From contig JAHDYR010000066.1 in NCBI GenBank assembly GCA_019828565.1, forward strand, positions 1 to 64,000: a stretch of 64,000 nucleotides of DNA, read 5' to 3'. Source of the stretch: Carpediemonas membranifera. Lineage: Eukaryota > Fornicata. The notes below the pieces were generated by a model. The model ran no database searches. It worked only from the letters and a program-made list of their open reading frames with translations, and was not told the DNA's origin. Positions 1 to 9,737 of the stretch are shown here, in pieces; the first letter of the stretch is position 1, and the number at the start of each line of letters is the position of its first letter. A program made the translations under genes and the position numbers.

Positions 1-856
1 GAGAAGAGGCCAATCTTAGAGGTGCAACAACTAGTGTTAACAGGGTCGGAAGAGATATGGGAAGGACTGCGAGCTGGGCTGAGAGCCCTGGCAAAGGTCT
101 ATGATAGCTATAGAATTGATGGATAGATAAGGAACACCACATCCAGAAAGGGGGCAGGGAAGCATAGACTCTGGGATCAAGGGGAGACCCCCCATGTTTC
201 CCAGGGAGAGGGCAGGGCCAGGGACAGAGGAAATTCATCAATTGGATGGTTGCACCACTCGCGGTGAACCTAAGGAAACTGCAGGGACTGAGCATGGGAT
301 ACGGGGGGACATGACGTCCCCGCCGCCCTTTTGAACGATAGAGGGACGCTGGGAAGTGTAGCACAAGAGAACTATCATAAGGGGTACTAGGCCTTGCAGA
401 TCTAGAGTCTGTGTTAGCCCTAGCCCACGCCGCCTAACAGGGGTAGATGAGAGGGACTTAGTTGCTTTCCCCGCCCACGGGTAGGCCACTTAACAGGGTC
501 GTGGGGACACTGAACAGGGAATCTGGAAAGATGAGAGGGTGCCATGCTTGAACGACCCCGTAGGGACTGCAGGGAATCAGGGAGTGCTATAGAGAAGGTC
601 TTGCAGGACAAAACTGCCTGTGGAAGCACCGAAGACAGACCCCCAGGCTCCCTGGAAGCTGCCGGGTTTACAGGGAGACAGGAAAGCGCTCAGCGCACGG
701 AGATGGCGAAGGCCTATGGGGGGAAGTGAAATCGGGAGTGAGCGGAAGCAGTAGCACCGAATCGCTCGTTGGACGCAGCTGACAAGTTCAATCGCAGGGA
801 GGAGGCAGCGCCCCGGGGAACTCGGCTCCAGTAATAAGGGAGATCAGCCTAAGTAA
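1..856. other. Non-coding stretch, no gene recognised
   Basis: No open frame in this stretch has recognisable protein similarity. The + strand is purine-rich and reuses short words such as AACAGGG and GAGAGGG. It lies directly upstream of a truncated retroelement integrase, so it may be decayed transposon sequence, but no reverse transcriptase or gag motif is visible. The origin is unknown. Confidence 0.4.
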
Positions 857-1945
857 CCGGGGCCCGATACCAGGCACCATAAGTTTTTTCTCTCTCTCGT
901 TGTCTTTATCGACGTCTTCTCGAAGTTCGTGGTCCTTGTACCCGTGAGCTCCACCGGAGCCGCCGAAGCAGCCGAAGCCATGCTCCGCGTGTGGTCCCTC
1001 TTCGGCGCCCCGAAGGTCATCCAGACAGACCAGGGCACGCAGTTCCGCAACGCCGTCATCGAAGAACTGAACACACTACTATCGCTTAACCACCGGTTCT
1101 CGACAGCATATCACCCGCAGAGCAACGGAGTTGTCGAGAGAACGAATCAGACGATCATGCGCAGATTACGGGCACTCCTGAGCGACTCAGAAACTACCAG
1201 CTGGTCCGCCCTCCTGCCACTCGTCCAGCACATCATCAACACCACTCGCCACTCGACGACGGGGTTCACGCCCTTCGAGGTCCTCTTCGGTCAGACCTCA
1301 GCACTCACCGCCGTCGACCCATCGACTCTGGCCGACGCAGTCAGACGCACAACGGACGCCACCTTCAGCGACGAGGCCGTCTCGAACTTCCGTAAGGACA
1401 TTCAGGCCATCCACGAGAGAGCACGCGCCAAGATCTCAAGCTACGAGAAATATCAGGCTAGCCATCAGAGCCCGGACATGACCCAATGGACAGACGAGAA
1501 GCTGGTGTTGCTCAGGTACCCCACGAAGGCCCCCAAACTCATGCCGCCTCTGCGCGGTCCCCTGCTGATGCTCGGGGAGGGAAAGAGCCCCAACACGTAC
1601 CGTCTCCGCGATCTCGTAACCAAAAACGAAATCGTCGTCCACCAGGAACGTCTCGTGAAGTTTATCCACAACGACAACATCAGCCTCCAGACCCTCGAGC
1701 GAATCGCAGCATTCGAACAGAACGAACAGCAGGTGGATCACATCGTCCGCCATCGCGTCCGCAACGGTAAGCTCGAACTCCTCATCCACTGGAGTGGTAT
1801 GGAAGCCTCCGAAGACTCGTTCATCCCCTATAACGCCTACTATGACCAACTCGCCGCACTTGACGACTATCTCGCACAGAATCCGAAGCATAAGGCCACG
1901 TTCGCCCGCTACAAGCGGAAGTTCCGTGGAAAGGGTTCCCGTTAG
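857..1945 (+). pseudogene. Ty3/gypsy-type integrase with C-terminal chromodomain, 5'-truncated
   Basis: The frame is open from 857, just after a stop at 854-856, to the stop at 1945. It contains the rve-family motifs D-x-FSKF, then TDQGTQF with the second catalytic Asp, then VVERTNQ with the catalytic Glu about 35 residues later. Near 1733-1860 there is a chromodomain (VDHIVRHR, LIHWSGM, SFIPY), as in chromoviral Ty3/gypsy elements, where this domain steers integration to chromatin. The segment that should carry the first catalytic Asp, the zinc HHCC domain, and all of protease, reverse transcriptase and RNase H are missing upstream. No initiator ATG precedes the conserved part; the first start-like codon is an internal GTG at 929. 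I read it as the 3' remnant of a dead element. Classification is secure and inactivity is inferred from the missing parts. Confidence 0.85.
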
Positions 1946-2002
1946 TCGCCGAGCATGAGGAGGGAAGTGACACGACAGGTCTTACCTTAACCTGCTCGCA
2001 CA

Positions 2003-2248
2003 TTATGTCGTAAACAACTCCCAACACAGCTGTATGGCACACAGCTGCCGATGGTTGCGCGCTCGCTTAGATATACGCTTATTCGGTTCAGTACTTGTCT
2101 TGTTGCCATTCACACTAGCCTCGTGGTATATGGTCTTGGCACTGATGGCGACGCCGTTCCCCGCCATAACTTTCTGTATAACAACCTTCTTCATGTTAGC
2201 TTGATATAAACGTACAATCTGTGCTCGTGCTTCTGCCGTTACAGCCAT
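2003..2248 (-). pseudogene. Mariner/Tc1-like transposase N-terminal helix-turn-helix fragment
   Basis: The 81-residue frame begins MAVTAEARAQIVRLYQANM and continues with a second helix pair ending in AISAKTIYHEA. This spacing resembles the N-terminal homeodomain-like DNA-binding region of mariner/Tc1 transposases. The DDE catalytic part that should follow is absent: the frame ends near 2003 and nothing recognisable continues in other frames. It sits beside a dead integrase fragment, which fits a transposon graveyard. The family assignment rests on helix pattern only and could also be another HTH protein. Confidence 0.4.
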
Positions 2249-2638
2249 TTCTTGCGTTCAATATTGTCCGCATCAATCGACTCAAATTCGGTCATTTTTA
2301 CTGAGGAGCGCAATAATTTAATCACATTTATCGTATCCAGGGGAATTGTTCGCTCAAGAACTCTGCCCAGTCTGTGTCTTGCAGTGTCCTGTGCTTCTGA
2401 CACTATGCGTCGACATGCACGAGCGTGTCGACAACAAAATTTCTGCACCACGACTGACATCTCAACATCTTCTGGCCAACTCCATTCATTCATCACTGGC
2501 CATGTCTTTGACCGAGCATTGCGGAACGTCACCACCATGCTGCATAATAATAATAATAATAAGCAGCGCGCTGTTCTGAGAGGCACTGTGTTTCTTCCTC
2601 CGATAAATTAATAAATAAAATTTAGAATATTGCGACCC
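2249..2638. other. Intergenic stretch, no gene recognised
   Basis: Overlapping frames on both strands show no family resemblance. The stretch holds a short ATA microsatellite and an AT-rich tail next to the Rad50 stop codon, probably its 3' flank. Confidence 0.4.
2544..2562. repeat. ATA trinucleotide microsatellite
   Basis: Six consecutive ATA units, unusual in this GC-rich sequence, in the intergenic region downstream of rad50. Confidence 0.9.
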
Positions 2639-5600
2639 TCAGAGCACGCTGGTCAGTGTCGAGCAGCCGTCACTCCCCTTGCCCACACGCCATACCCGGG
2701 CGGCGTCGAGCCCGTCGCTAAGCCTGTCGGTGAACGACTTGTCGTGAGTGATGAGGACAAGCTGGAACGTCCGGCTGCGGCTACTCTGTTTGATCAGATT
2801 CCGCAGGCCCTCTGCGACAGCCTCTGCATTGCGGTTGTCCAAATGCGTCGTCGGCTCGTCCAGCACCAGGACTCCGCAGGAGTCGCTGAAGGCCGTCGCG
2901 AGTGCCAGACGGACGATGATGCACGCGAGCACCTTCTGCCCGGCGGAACAGCGGCCCCGCATAGGAAGCACGTGCCCGCCGACCGTCATTGTCACATGGT
3001 AGCTCGAACGGCCAGACGCAGCCGTGCTCGTCTCGAGGCCGATGGCGGCGATGTCGTGCCCCTTGTACGCCATGGCCCACAGCGAGGCGAGGTGCAGGTT
3101 CACCTGTGCGATGCGGTCCTGGTGGAACTGTGTCAGCGTCAGCGCCAGCGTCTCACGGAACTGCTTGACGTCTGCGGCGGCCATCTTCTGCATCCAGAGG
3201 TCGAGGGTGACTCTGCGGTGCTCCCCCTCCGCCCGGTGCAGCGGCCCATTCGTCAGGTCATCCGTCAGTCGCCCCTGCTCCTGTCTGATCTCGACGAGGC
3301 GGCCTTGCAGCATCCCCACCGTGCGGCTGAGCTCGTCGACCCTGCTGCTCAGCGCCGTCATGTCCACACCCGCCCGGTCCGGCCCCAGCTGGGCCCTGAG
3401 CTCGTCGAGCTCGGCCCTGGCCTGGGCAATCTCCTGCTCCAGCTCCCGGGCCCGCAGGTCGCACTGGGCCCGCCGCATCGCCCCATCAGTGTCAGCCATG
3501 TTGCCGCGGATGGCGTCGAGCCGCGTCCTCAGCGCGGTGATGGTCTCGGCCGTCTCCTGTATTTGCCGGTCGGCGTCGTTGCGCCGCCCCTCGGCCTCGG
3601 CCACGGCGGCCTGTAGCGTGTCGTGGTCGGCGACCCCGGTCAGTCGGTCCAGAAGCCTCTGGGGGCCCGCCAGCGCCTCCTTCGCACGAGCCAAGGCGTC
3701 TCCGCTGCGTCTGAGGGCCTCGGCCTGGTCCTCGAGGGCGACAGCGTGGGCTTCAGTGCGGGAGGGGACTGCCTTCTGCGCCTGCTCGAGCCGGACGGCG
3801 GCAGTCTCCGCGGCGGTCTCAGCGGCCGCGATCTGCTCGGCGAGGGCCTCGATCTCGCCGACGAGCTTATGCTTGGCCTTGTGGGCGCGTTGATGCGCAG
3901 CAACCTGCGCGTACAGGGCGCTACGCTGTTCATCGAGCTCGGCCACGCGCTTCTTTGCAACCGCGAGTGCCTTACTAGCTGTACACGCCCGTGCCAGGGC
4001 ATCCGCGTGCGCCTTTGTCGCCTGGACGGCACCAGGGGCGTATGGCATGCTGTCCAGGGCTACCCTGGCCCGCTCGACAGCCTCCTCGCGCCCCGCCCGC
4101 CTCTCTGCGGCCTGTGCGTGGGCTCTGTGACGGCCAGTCACCTCGTCCAGTCGGGCCTGGGCCTGCTCGGCGTCCGCCCTGGCTGCCTCGAGTGTAGACT
4201 CCAGTGATGCAGCGGCCGTCGTGGCGGTGGCGAAGTCCTCCTCTGCTGCCGCGGCCTGGGCGCGGGCCTCTGCGTAGTCCCGCAGCTGCCGCACCTCGGC
4301 CTTCGCGGCGTGGAGCTCGGCCTGCGTCATTCTCTCCGTGGCCCGCAGCCGTGCGCTCACAGCGGCGGGGTCGGCGACTCTACTCGCGCAGACGGGGCAC
4401 ACGCAGTCGGCGTCGATGGCCGAGGCGTATACCTCAGCGGCGTCTCGCATGGCGCTGTCGAGCATCAGCTTGGCCTCGAGCCCGTCTGCCTTGGAGAGGG
4501 GCTCTGCTTGGTCGAGGGCGAGGTCGGGGAAGTCGTCCAGCCGGACTTTGGCGGCCTTGGCTGCGGCCGCGGCCTTGGCGAGGGCTGCCCCCGCTGCTCT
4601 GGCGTCCCCCGCCAGCTCGCTCACCCTGGCTGCTGCCGTGCTCGACAGGGCCTTGAGCTCCGTCAGCTCAGCCTCGGGGACGGCGGCAGGCACCTCCACG
4701 GCGTCTCTGGCTGCACACGCGGCGTGGAACGCGTCCTGGGCGTCTGCCCGCCGCCTGGCATTGTCCAGCATCTCCTTGGCCTCAGAAAGGGCGGTCCTGC
4801 TGCGCGCCTCCTCCCCCTCAGCGGCGTCCAGCGCGGTCTTGGCCTCCTCCATGGCGCCGTCGAGCTCGCCGACGTTCACCCCATCGTCGTCGATCGGCAG
4901 CCTCTCCAGCTCCGCCTCAGCCCGCCCCAGCCGGTCCCGGAGCCGTTCGGCCCTCGCACTGGCGCTGCGGTAGTCGGTGTTGGCCGCGTCGACGGCTGAC
5001 CGAGCCTCACTAAGTCGCGAGGCCGCCTCCGCGACAAGGGCACGCTGCTCCCGGCTGACGACGGCGTCGCTGTCCGCGGCCTCTGCCAGTGCAGCTGCAA
5101 GGTCCTCCACCGTCCGCTCGAGCCCGGCCCGGCCACCGTACTGCGAGGCCTGGTCGAGCAGGGGCGTCGCCGCCTCCAACGCCGCCGTCGCCGCCCGGGC
5201 ATCGGCGTCTGCGGCTGCACGCTGCGCCTTGAGCTCCCCGAGGAGCTCCTCGGCCCGCGCCTGGTCCTCCCGGGCTCTGCTCTGACGGGCACCGAGCCGC
5301 TCGAGGGTGCGGGGGGCGTTGGCGATGAACTCCTCGAGCTTGTCGCTGCTCTCCTCGAAGGGGGCGCCCCTGGACTCCTCGGCCTGGGCACGCTCCCGCT
5401 GCTTGAACCCAATAGACGCCTCCAGTTGGGCGACCGCAGACCGCTGGGCGTGGCTGGCGTTGGCACTAGCCTGCGCGGCGTGCATCTCGGACTGGGCCGC
5501 GCTGAGCTCGGCCTTGGCGCTGTTGAGGGTCTGCTCCATGGCGGCGATCTCCCCTGTGATGGCTTCCATTCGGCCCTTCTTCCTGTCGAGCTCGGCCACA

Positions 5601-6253
5601 GCGTCATCTAGATGAGCCAGCTGGGCCTTGAGCGTCTTCTGCCGTTCCGTCAGGGTCTTATTTGCCTCATCGAATCGCTTGAGGGCGTCCTGGTACCGAC
5701 TGGCGCTGAAGATGTCGTTGAAGCGGTCTTTCACCTTGGAATCCGCTTCCAGCGGCCAGTAAGAGTCCTCCTGGTGGCAGAAGATGACGTTGTCCGCGAT
5801 GGCCGCCGAAACGCCGAGGACACGGTGGGGGACGACAACCTCGCTCTCCTTCTGCTTCATCTGCACCTTGACGAGCTTGGAGCCGGTGGCATCGTGGAGA
5901 ACACAGTCCATGGTCTCGAAAGAAGGGGTCTTGGCGCGACCCTTGAGGTGAACCTTGAAGCGGCGGATGATTCGATATGCCGGCTTGTCCTTGGAGTAGA
6001 TCTCCAGGTCCACTTTTGCGTTCGTTTCAGTGCGTGAATCAAGACGAAAGTCGTGGACAAAAGCCTTTCCGTTGTCTGAGTTTGGAGGTAGAGAGCCTGT
6101 AATGGCGTACTTGATCGATTCGATGATTGTCGTCTTCCCCGTGCCGTTGGGGCCTAAAATGACCGTTAATGGATGATCAAAGACTATTGACTGCTCATTT
6201 GTCGGGCTGAATGCGCGAACGCCTGAGAGCTTAAGGCTGTGGAGAAGGCTCAT
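2639..6253 (-). CDS. RAD50: DNA double-strand break repair ATPase Rad50
   Basis: Rad50 is the SMC-like ATPase of the Mre11-Rad50 complex, which tethers and processes DNA ends. The N-terminus has Walker A GPNGTGKTT. A long coiled coil is interrupted by the zinc hook Cys619-Pro-Val-Cys622. The C-terminus has the ABC signature SAGQKVLA and Walker B LVLDEPTTHLD. At 1204 residues it is a little shorter than the usual ~1300. I start at the second Met (MSLLHSLKLSGVRAF) because this matches the conserved Rad50 N-terminus; an ATG five codons upstream at 6268 is in frame. All ATPase and hook residues are present, so a working protein is expected. Mre11 is not in this window. Confidence 0.97.
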   Translation of the reverse strand: MSLLHSLKLSGVRAFSPTNEQSIVFDHPLTVILGPNGTGKTTIIESIKYAITGSLPPNSDNGKAFVHDFRLDSRTETNAKVDLEIYSKDKPAYRIIRRFKVHLKGRAKTPSFETMDCVLHDATGSKLVKVQMKQKESEVVVPHRVLGVSAAIADNVIFCHQEDSYWPLEADSKVKDRFNDIFSASRYQDALKRFDEANKTLTERQKTLKAQLAHLDDAVAELDRKKGRMEAITGEIAAMEQTLNSAKAELSAAQSEMHAAQASANASHAQRSAVAQLEASIGFKQRERAQAEESRGAPFEESSDKLEEFIANAPRTLERLGARQSRAREDQARAEELLGELKAQRAAADADARAATAALEAATPLLDQASQYGGRAGLERTVEDLAAALAEAADSDAVVSREQRALVAEAASRLSEARSAVDAANTDYRSASARAERLRDRLGRAEAELERLPIDDDGVNVGELDGAMEEAKTALDAAEGEEARSRTALSEAKEMLDNARRRADAQDAFHAACAARDAVEVPAAVPEAELTELKALSSTAAARVSELAGDARAAGAALAKAAAAAKAAKVRLDDFPDLALDQAEPLSKADGLEAKLMLDSAMRDAAEVYASAIDADCVCPVCASRVADPAAVSARLRATERMTQAELHAAKAEVRQLRDYAEARAQAAAAEEDFATATTAAASLESTLEAARADAEQAQARLDEVTGRHRAHAQAAERRAGREEAVERARVALDSMPYAPGAVQATKAHADALARACTASKALAVAKKRVAELDEQRSALYAQVAAHQRAHKAKHKLVGEIEALAEQIAAAETAAETAAVRLEQAQKAVPSRTEAHAVALEDQAEALRRSGDALARAKEALAGPQRLLDRLTGVADHDTLQAAVAEAEGRRNDADRQIQETAETITALRTRLDAIRGNMADTDGAMRRAQCDLRARELEQEIAQARAELDELRAQLGPDRAGVDMTALSSRVDELSRTVGMLQGRLVEIRQEQGRLTDDLTNGPLHRAEGEHRRVTLDLWMQKMAAADVKQFRETLALTLTQFHQDRIAQVNLHLASLWAMAYKGHDIAAIGLETSTAASGRSSYHVTMTVGGHVLPMRGRCSAGQKVLACIIVRLALATAFSDSCGVLVLDEPTTHLDNRNAEAVAEGLRNLIKQSSRSRTFQLVLITHDKSFTDRLSDGLDAARVWRVGKGSDGCSTLTSVL

Positions 6254-6530
6254 GCCGCCGGCCTGCACTAAGCTGCACTTAGCTCAAGTCGAGTCATCAT
6301 CGACCCCATGTGTGTGTTTTACGATATTTACCCATGCCGAGCAGTAGTTGGAGAAGTTTAGTTTATGATGATGTCGACAGACGGGCAGATGAATGAGAGA
6401 CAACCTCAGCGGACTCGAAAAATGGAACGCCGCCGCTGTCACGGGTCCGCGCTGCCATGTGTTGACTTGGCATCCGCCATACCCTCTCCCCAGGGCCGCA
6501 CGCCTCACACAGTTCTGTTTATTGGACTAT

Positions 6531-7655
6531 TTAGAGCCCGGCCAGGAACATGTCATCGCCAGAGGGGACGAAGAGGTCCTCGCCGTACGTCTCGACGAGC
6601 TTCTCAAGCTCCTCGCGAGGCATGTCAAGAAGAGCGTCGTAGGGGCCGCGGACGTTCGTGCGGTAACCGGTGACGGGGTTGGTGGGGACCTTGCCGTGCT
6701 TGAGGTAGTACTTGATGGTGGCGGCGAGGTGGTCACGAACAGAACCGCCCTTCATGACGAACCATTGGGGTTGGAGAGTCACGTTGACGACAGCGGGGTA
6801 CTGGGCGAGGGAGGCCTCCCACTGCTTGAGGGTCGAGTTCGACTGGTAAGCGGGGTTGCCGCCCTGGAAGAAGGAGTGGGAGTTGGCGTTCATCTTGAAG
6901 AGGTTGTCGATGTGGATCGACTGGCGGCTGTAGGAAGGCTTGAAGGCGATATCCCACATGGCGTAGTGGAAGGTGAGGGAGGCCTGGGCCTTGAGCCAGC
7001 TCTGGTCCTTGCTCTTGGAGATGGTCTGGTCGATGAAGGTGTCGAAGTGCACGTACGCGCCGAGGTGGAGGCGGGCGTAGTAGTGAGTGCCGAAGGAGAG
7101 GACCATCTGGTTGTAGAGATCCTGGTCGTCAGCGTTGGTGACGGGGAAGGGGAGAACCTCCTGCATGGTGGTGAACATGTCGTCCTTGTGGAGGATGATA
7201 GCGGGGAGGGCGGTGAGCTTGTAGAAAGTGTACCAGTGGTTGGAGTAGGCCATGGTCTTGTCCTCGGCCTTCATCTGCTGGTGGATCTTGCCCCACTCGA
7301 CGTTGGCGCCGACAGAAAGGCTCATCTGGGTGGAGATGGAGACGCCAACGGAAAGGGAGAAGCCGGCGGTGACCTCCTTGAAGTAGGACTCGAAGGACTG
7401 GTAAATGGAAGCGGACACAACCTCACCGGACTCGACGAAGTCGTAGGCGGCAACGTAATCAGGGACGTCGTAGGTGAGCTTGCCCTCACCGATCTGGGGA
7501 GTGAAAGTCTTGCCCTTGGTGAAGCGCCAAGAGAAGATGGGCGAAAGACCGCCCTCAAGCTTCAGGCCATCGAAACCGGCGGACAGATAGTCGGCACCGG
7601 GGACCTGCTGAGCGAAGCAAAGTGCAATTAGGGTAACAAGCAAGAAAAGCTTCAT
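6531..7655 (-). CDS. Secreted MACPF-domain (perforin-like) protein
   Basis: The protein is about 374 residues with an N-terminal hydrophobic signal peptide (KLFLLVTLIALCFA). It contains the membrane-attack-complex/perforin signature around FGTHYYARLHLGAYV, flanked by serine/threonine-rich segments typical of the membrane-inserting hairpins. MACPF proteins oligomerise into pores in target membranes or act in adhesion. In a phagotrophic protist, digestion of prey is a reasonable but unproved role. No EGF, C2 or other accessory domain is visible, and the C-terminus is a short charged tail. An in-frame ATG at 7676 would add seven residues; I prefer 7655 because it places the signal peptide at the very N-terminus. 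Codon use is strongly biased to G/C endings, suggesting high expression. Confidence 0.85.
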   Translation of the reverse strand: MKLFLLVTLIALCFAQQVPGADYLSAGFDGLKLEGGLSPIFSWRFTKGKTFTPQIGEGKLTYDVPDYVAAYDFVESGEVVSASIYQSFESYFKEVTAGFSLSVGVSISTQMSLSVGANVEWGKIHQQMKAEDKTMAYSNHWYTFYKLTALPAIILHKDDMFTTMQEVLPFPVTNADDQDLYNQMVLSFGTHYYARLHLGAYVHFDTFIDQTISKSKDQSWLKAQASLTFHYAMWDIAFKPSYSRQSIHIDNLFKMNANSHSFFQGGNPAYQSNSTLKQWEASLAQYPAVVNVTLQPQWFVMKGGSVRDHLAATIKYYLKHGKVPTNPVTGYRTNVRGPYDALLDMPREELEKLVETYGEDLFVPSGDDMFLAGL

Positions 7656-7893
7656 GAATGCTAAGTTCCTGCTCACACAAGTTGGTGGTCAGTTTTTTTT
7701 GGCAAAAAAAATTGATACGAAAAGACTACCGAAGATTGACTCACACTCACTTTCGATTTGGTTTGACTTGAAGTCCCCGAATATGTATTAAACAATGCCC
7801 AATGGACGATGCCACGGCATGCCGCCCGAATTAGACTTGAGTCAAGTCCAAAGGCCGGGCGCCACTCAGCCCTCTCGAGTCCATCGCTGTGAT

Positions 7894-9309
7894 TTACATG
7901 GCTGGAATACCTTCCCGAGCCTTCCTGGCCTGGCGGGCGAGTCTCGCCGCCTCGACGGCCGGTGGGAACTTGATCGTGGGCAGCGGGCACGTCTCCTTGC
8001 TGAAGCGCCACGAGTTGTTATGGACATTGAAGTCGACTGGGTCCGTGCTACAGCCGGGAAGTGCTCTAAGCAGACACGAATTGACTTTGAACCCAGACCC
8101 GAACGCCAGCTGCCACACGGTGTTCCCGGGGCAGACAAGCTTGTGCTGCTCGAGGTAGGCGAGTTCGTACCATACTGAGGACGACGAGGTGTTGCCGTAC
8201 TGGTAGAGCGTCGCCCGCGATGCCTCGATTTGCTCGGCGGTCAGGCCCAGGTTCTTCTCCACGGTGTCGATGACGGCCCGGCCGCCCGTGTGAATGCAGA
8301 AGTTATCGATGCACTTGGAGAAGTCGGGCCGGTAGACGGCCGCCTTCATGCCCAGAAGCGGGCGGACGGCGGATGCCCAGAGGAACCTCGCCTTCTCGGA
8401 CAGGGGCAGCATCATCTCGCCGATACGGGTCATGTTCTCTTCGATGGCCCGGCCCGCGACGGCAGGGATGTCCCTGCTAAGTCGCACGCCGACGTGGCCA
8501 GTCCCGTCGTCCTCAAGGCTGATGCAGTTGAAGCTATCTTCCTTTCGCCCGTGGTGGGTGCGCACAGTGCGGAGGAGCTCGTATCGGGTCGACCTTATCC
8601 TACGCGTGGTGAAGAGGACGGCGGCTGCCCCGCTCCGGAACAGGGCTGACTGGAGGGAGAACGAGGGGTTCTCGCCCATGTACATGTGGTATGTGAGCAT
8701 CTCGGTCGAGATAAGTACGGCCCTCTTGCCCGGGTTGGCCTTGAGGAGATCTTTGACGAGATCAACGCCGATCATGGACGCCGAGCAGCCCATCCCGCCC
8801 AGGTGGAAGGTGCGAGTCGACGAGGGCATGTTGTAGCGGTTGACGATCCATGCAGTCATCGAGGGGGTGGGGCAGTAGCACGAGCAGTTGACGACGAGGA
8901 TGTCGATGTCGCTGGGCTTCATGCCGGTGCGGGCGAGGAGGCCGTCCATGGCGCCTGAGAGATAGGCCTCCATCTCCTCGTTCGCCGACTCTTCGTTGAA
9001 CTGGCACGTGAAGAAGGAATTCGGCACGGCCGTATCGTCGCCGAGTCCCGATCGCATCAGCGCGCCTCCCAGGAAGGCACGAGACTCATTGCTGATCGGC
9101 ATGCGGCAAATGGTGCGGTCAAAGACGGTCTGGGCTGTAGCATGGAACTTCTTGGGCGGTTGATGCACATAGAAGTCCTGGACGAAGACGCGGGTGCGTC
9201 GGAGCTTCGACAGAAGCATGCCGAGGAGTATACAGACGGATCCGAGCGCAATAATATAGCCAATGGGAACAGTGTGGTACATTGCCAGGATCTTGATCTG
9301 CGAATTCAT
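7894..9309 (-). CDS. 3-ketoacyl-CoA synthase, FAE1/KCS family
   Basis: The 471-residue protein has an N-terminal transmembrane segment (about residues 12-34) and a thiolase-fold condensing domain. The KCS catalytic residues are present: Cys175 in GGMGCSAS, His340 in FCIHTGG and Asn373 in YGNTSSSS. KCS enzymes condense malonyl-CoA with long-chain acyl-CoA in the first step of very-long-chain fatty acid elongation at the ER. The family is best known from plants and algae and also occurs in some protists; animals and fungi use ELO-type elongases. The other three elongation-cycle enzymes are not nearby. The family is clear and the substrate length cannot be told from sequence. Confidence 0.93.
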   Translation of the reverse strand: MNSQIKILAMYHTVPIGYIIALGSVCILLGMLLSKLRRTRVFVQDFYVHQPPKKFHATAQTVFDRTICRMPISNESRAFLGGALMRSGLGDDTAVPNSFFTCQFNEESANEEMEAYLSGAMDGLLARTGMKPSDIDILVVNCSCYCPTPSMTAWIVNRYNMPSSTRTFHLGGMGCSASMIGVDLVKDLLKANPGKRAVLISTEMLTYHMYMGENPSFSLQSALFRSGAAAVLFTTRRIRSTRYELLRTVRTHHGRKEDSFNCISLEDDGTGHVGVRLSRDIPAVAGRAIEENMTRIGEMMLPLSEKARFLWASAVRPLLGMKAAVYRPDFSKCIDNFCIHTGGRAVIDTVEKNLGLTAEQIEASRATLYQYGNTSSSSVWYELAYLEQHKLVCPGNTVWQLAFGSGFKVNSCLLRALPGCSTDPVDFNVHNNSWRFSKETCPLPTIKFPPAVEAARLARQARKAREGIPAM

Positions 9310-9737
9310 TGCGTTCGCGATGTGAGAGTTGTGCGAAGTAGCTTGGCAGCACTTGAAGTAGATTTGTGCGGGATCATGGTTCTGACATCGTAATGGAGAA
9401 AAGTGCCTCCAAATACAGTACTATGGACTAACAAGAGACACATTCATCATCTTCCGGGAAATGTCAGGCCCAGCTCGGTCGTCATCGGCTAACCTGCACC
9501 GTCACGACGAGGGCCCGAAACTCACGGCTGTAGTTGGACTCAGGTGGCGTTGATGGACGGTTAGGGTGCCATACAGCAAGGTCATGCAGGAGGATGGGGC
9601 TGTCCTTATTCTGCGTGCTGGTTGATCATCTGATTTGTTCACATGTTCAAAACTGCACTCAATAGGGGTGGTCTCCACCAGAACCCCAACACTGCACTCT
9701 CAGTGTCTCCATCCCAGCTCCTTTACTTCGACGAGGT
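9310..9737. other. Intergenic region, no gene recognised
   Basis: This stretch holds the upstream flank of the KCS gene and the downstream flank of the next minus-strand gene. No coding frame with recognisable similarity and no structured RNA was seen. Confidence 0.5.

Noticed and set aside
2630-4999. Several long + strand open frames
   Set aside because: They are antisense shadows of rad50 and lack any domain resemblance.
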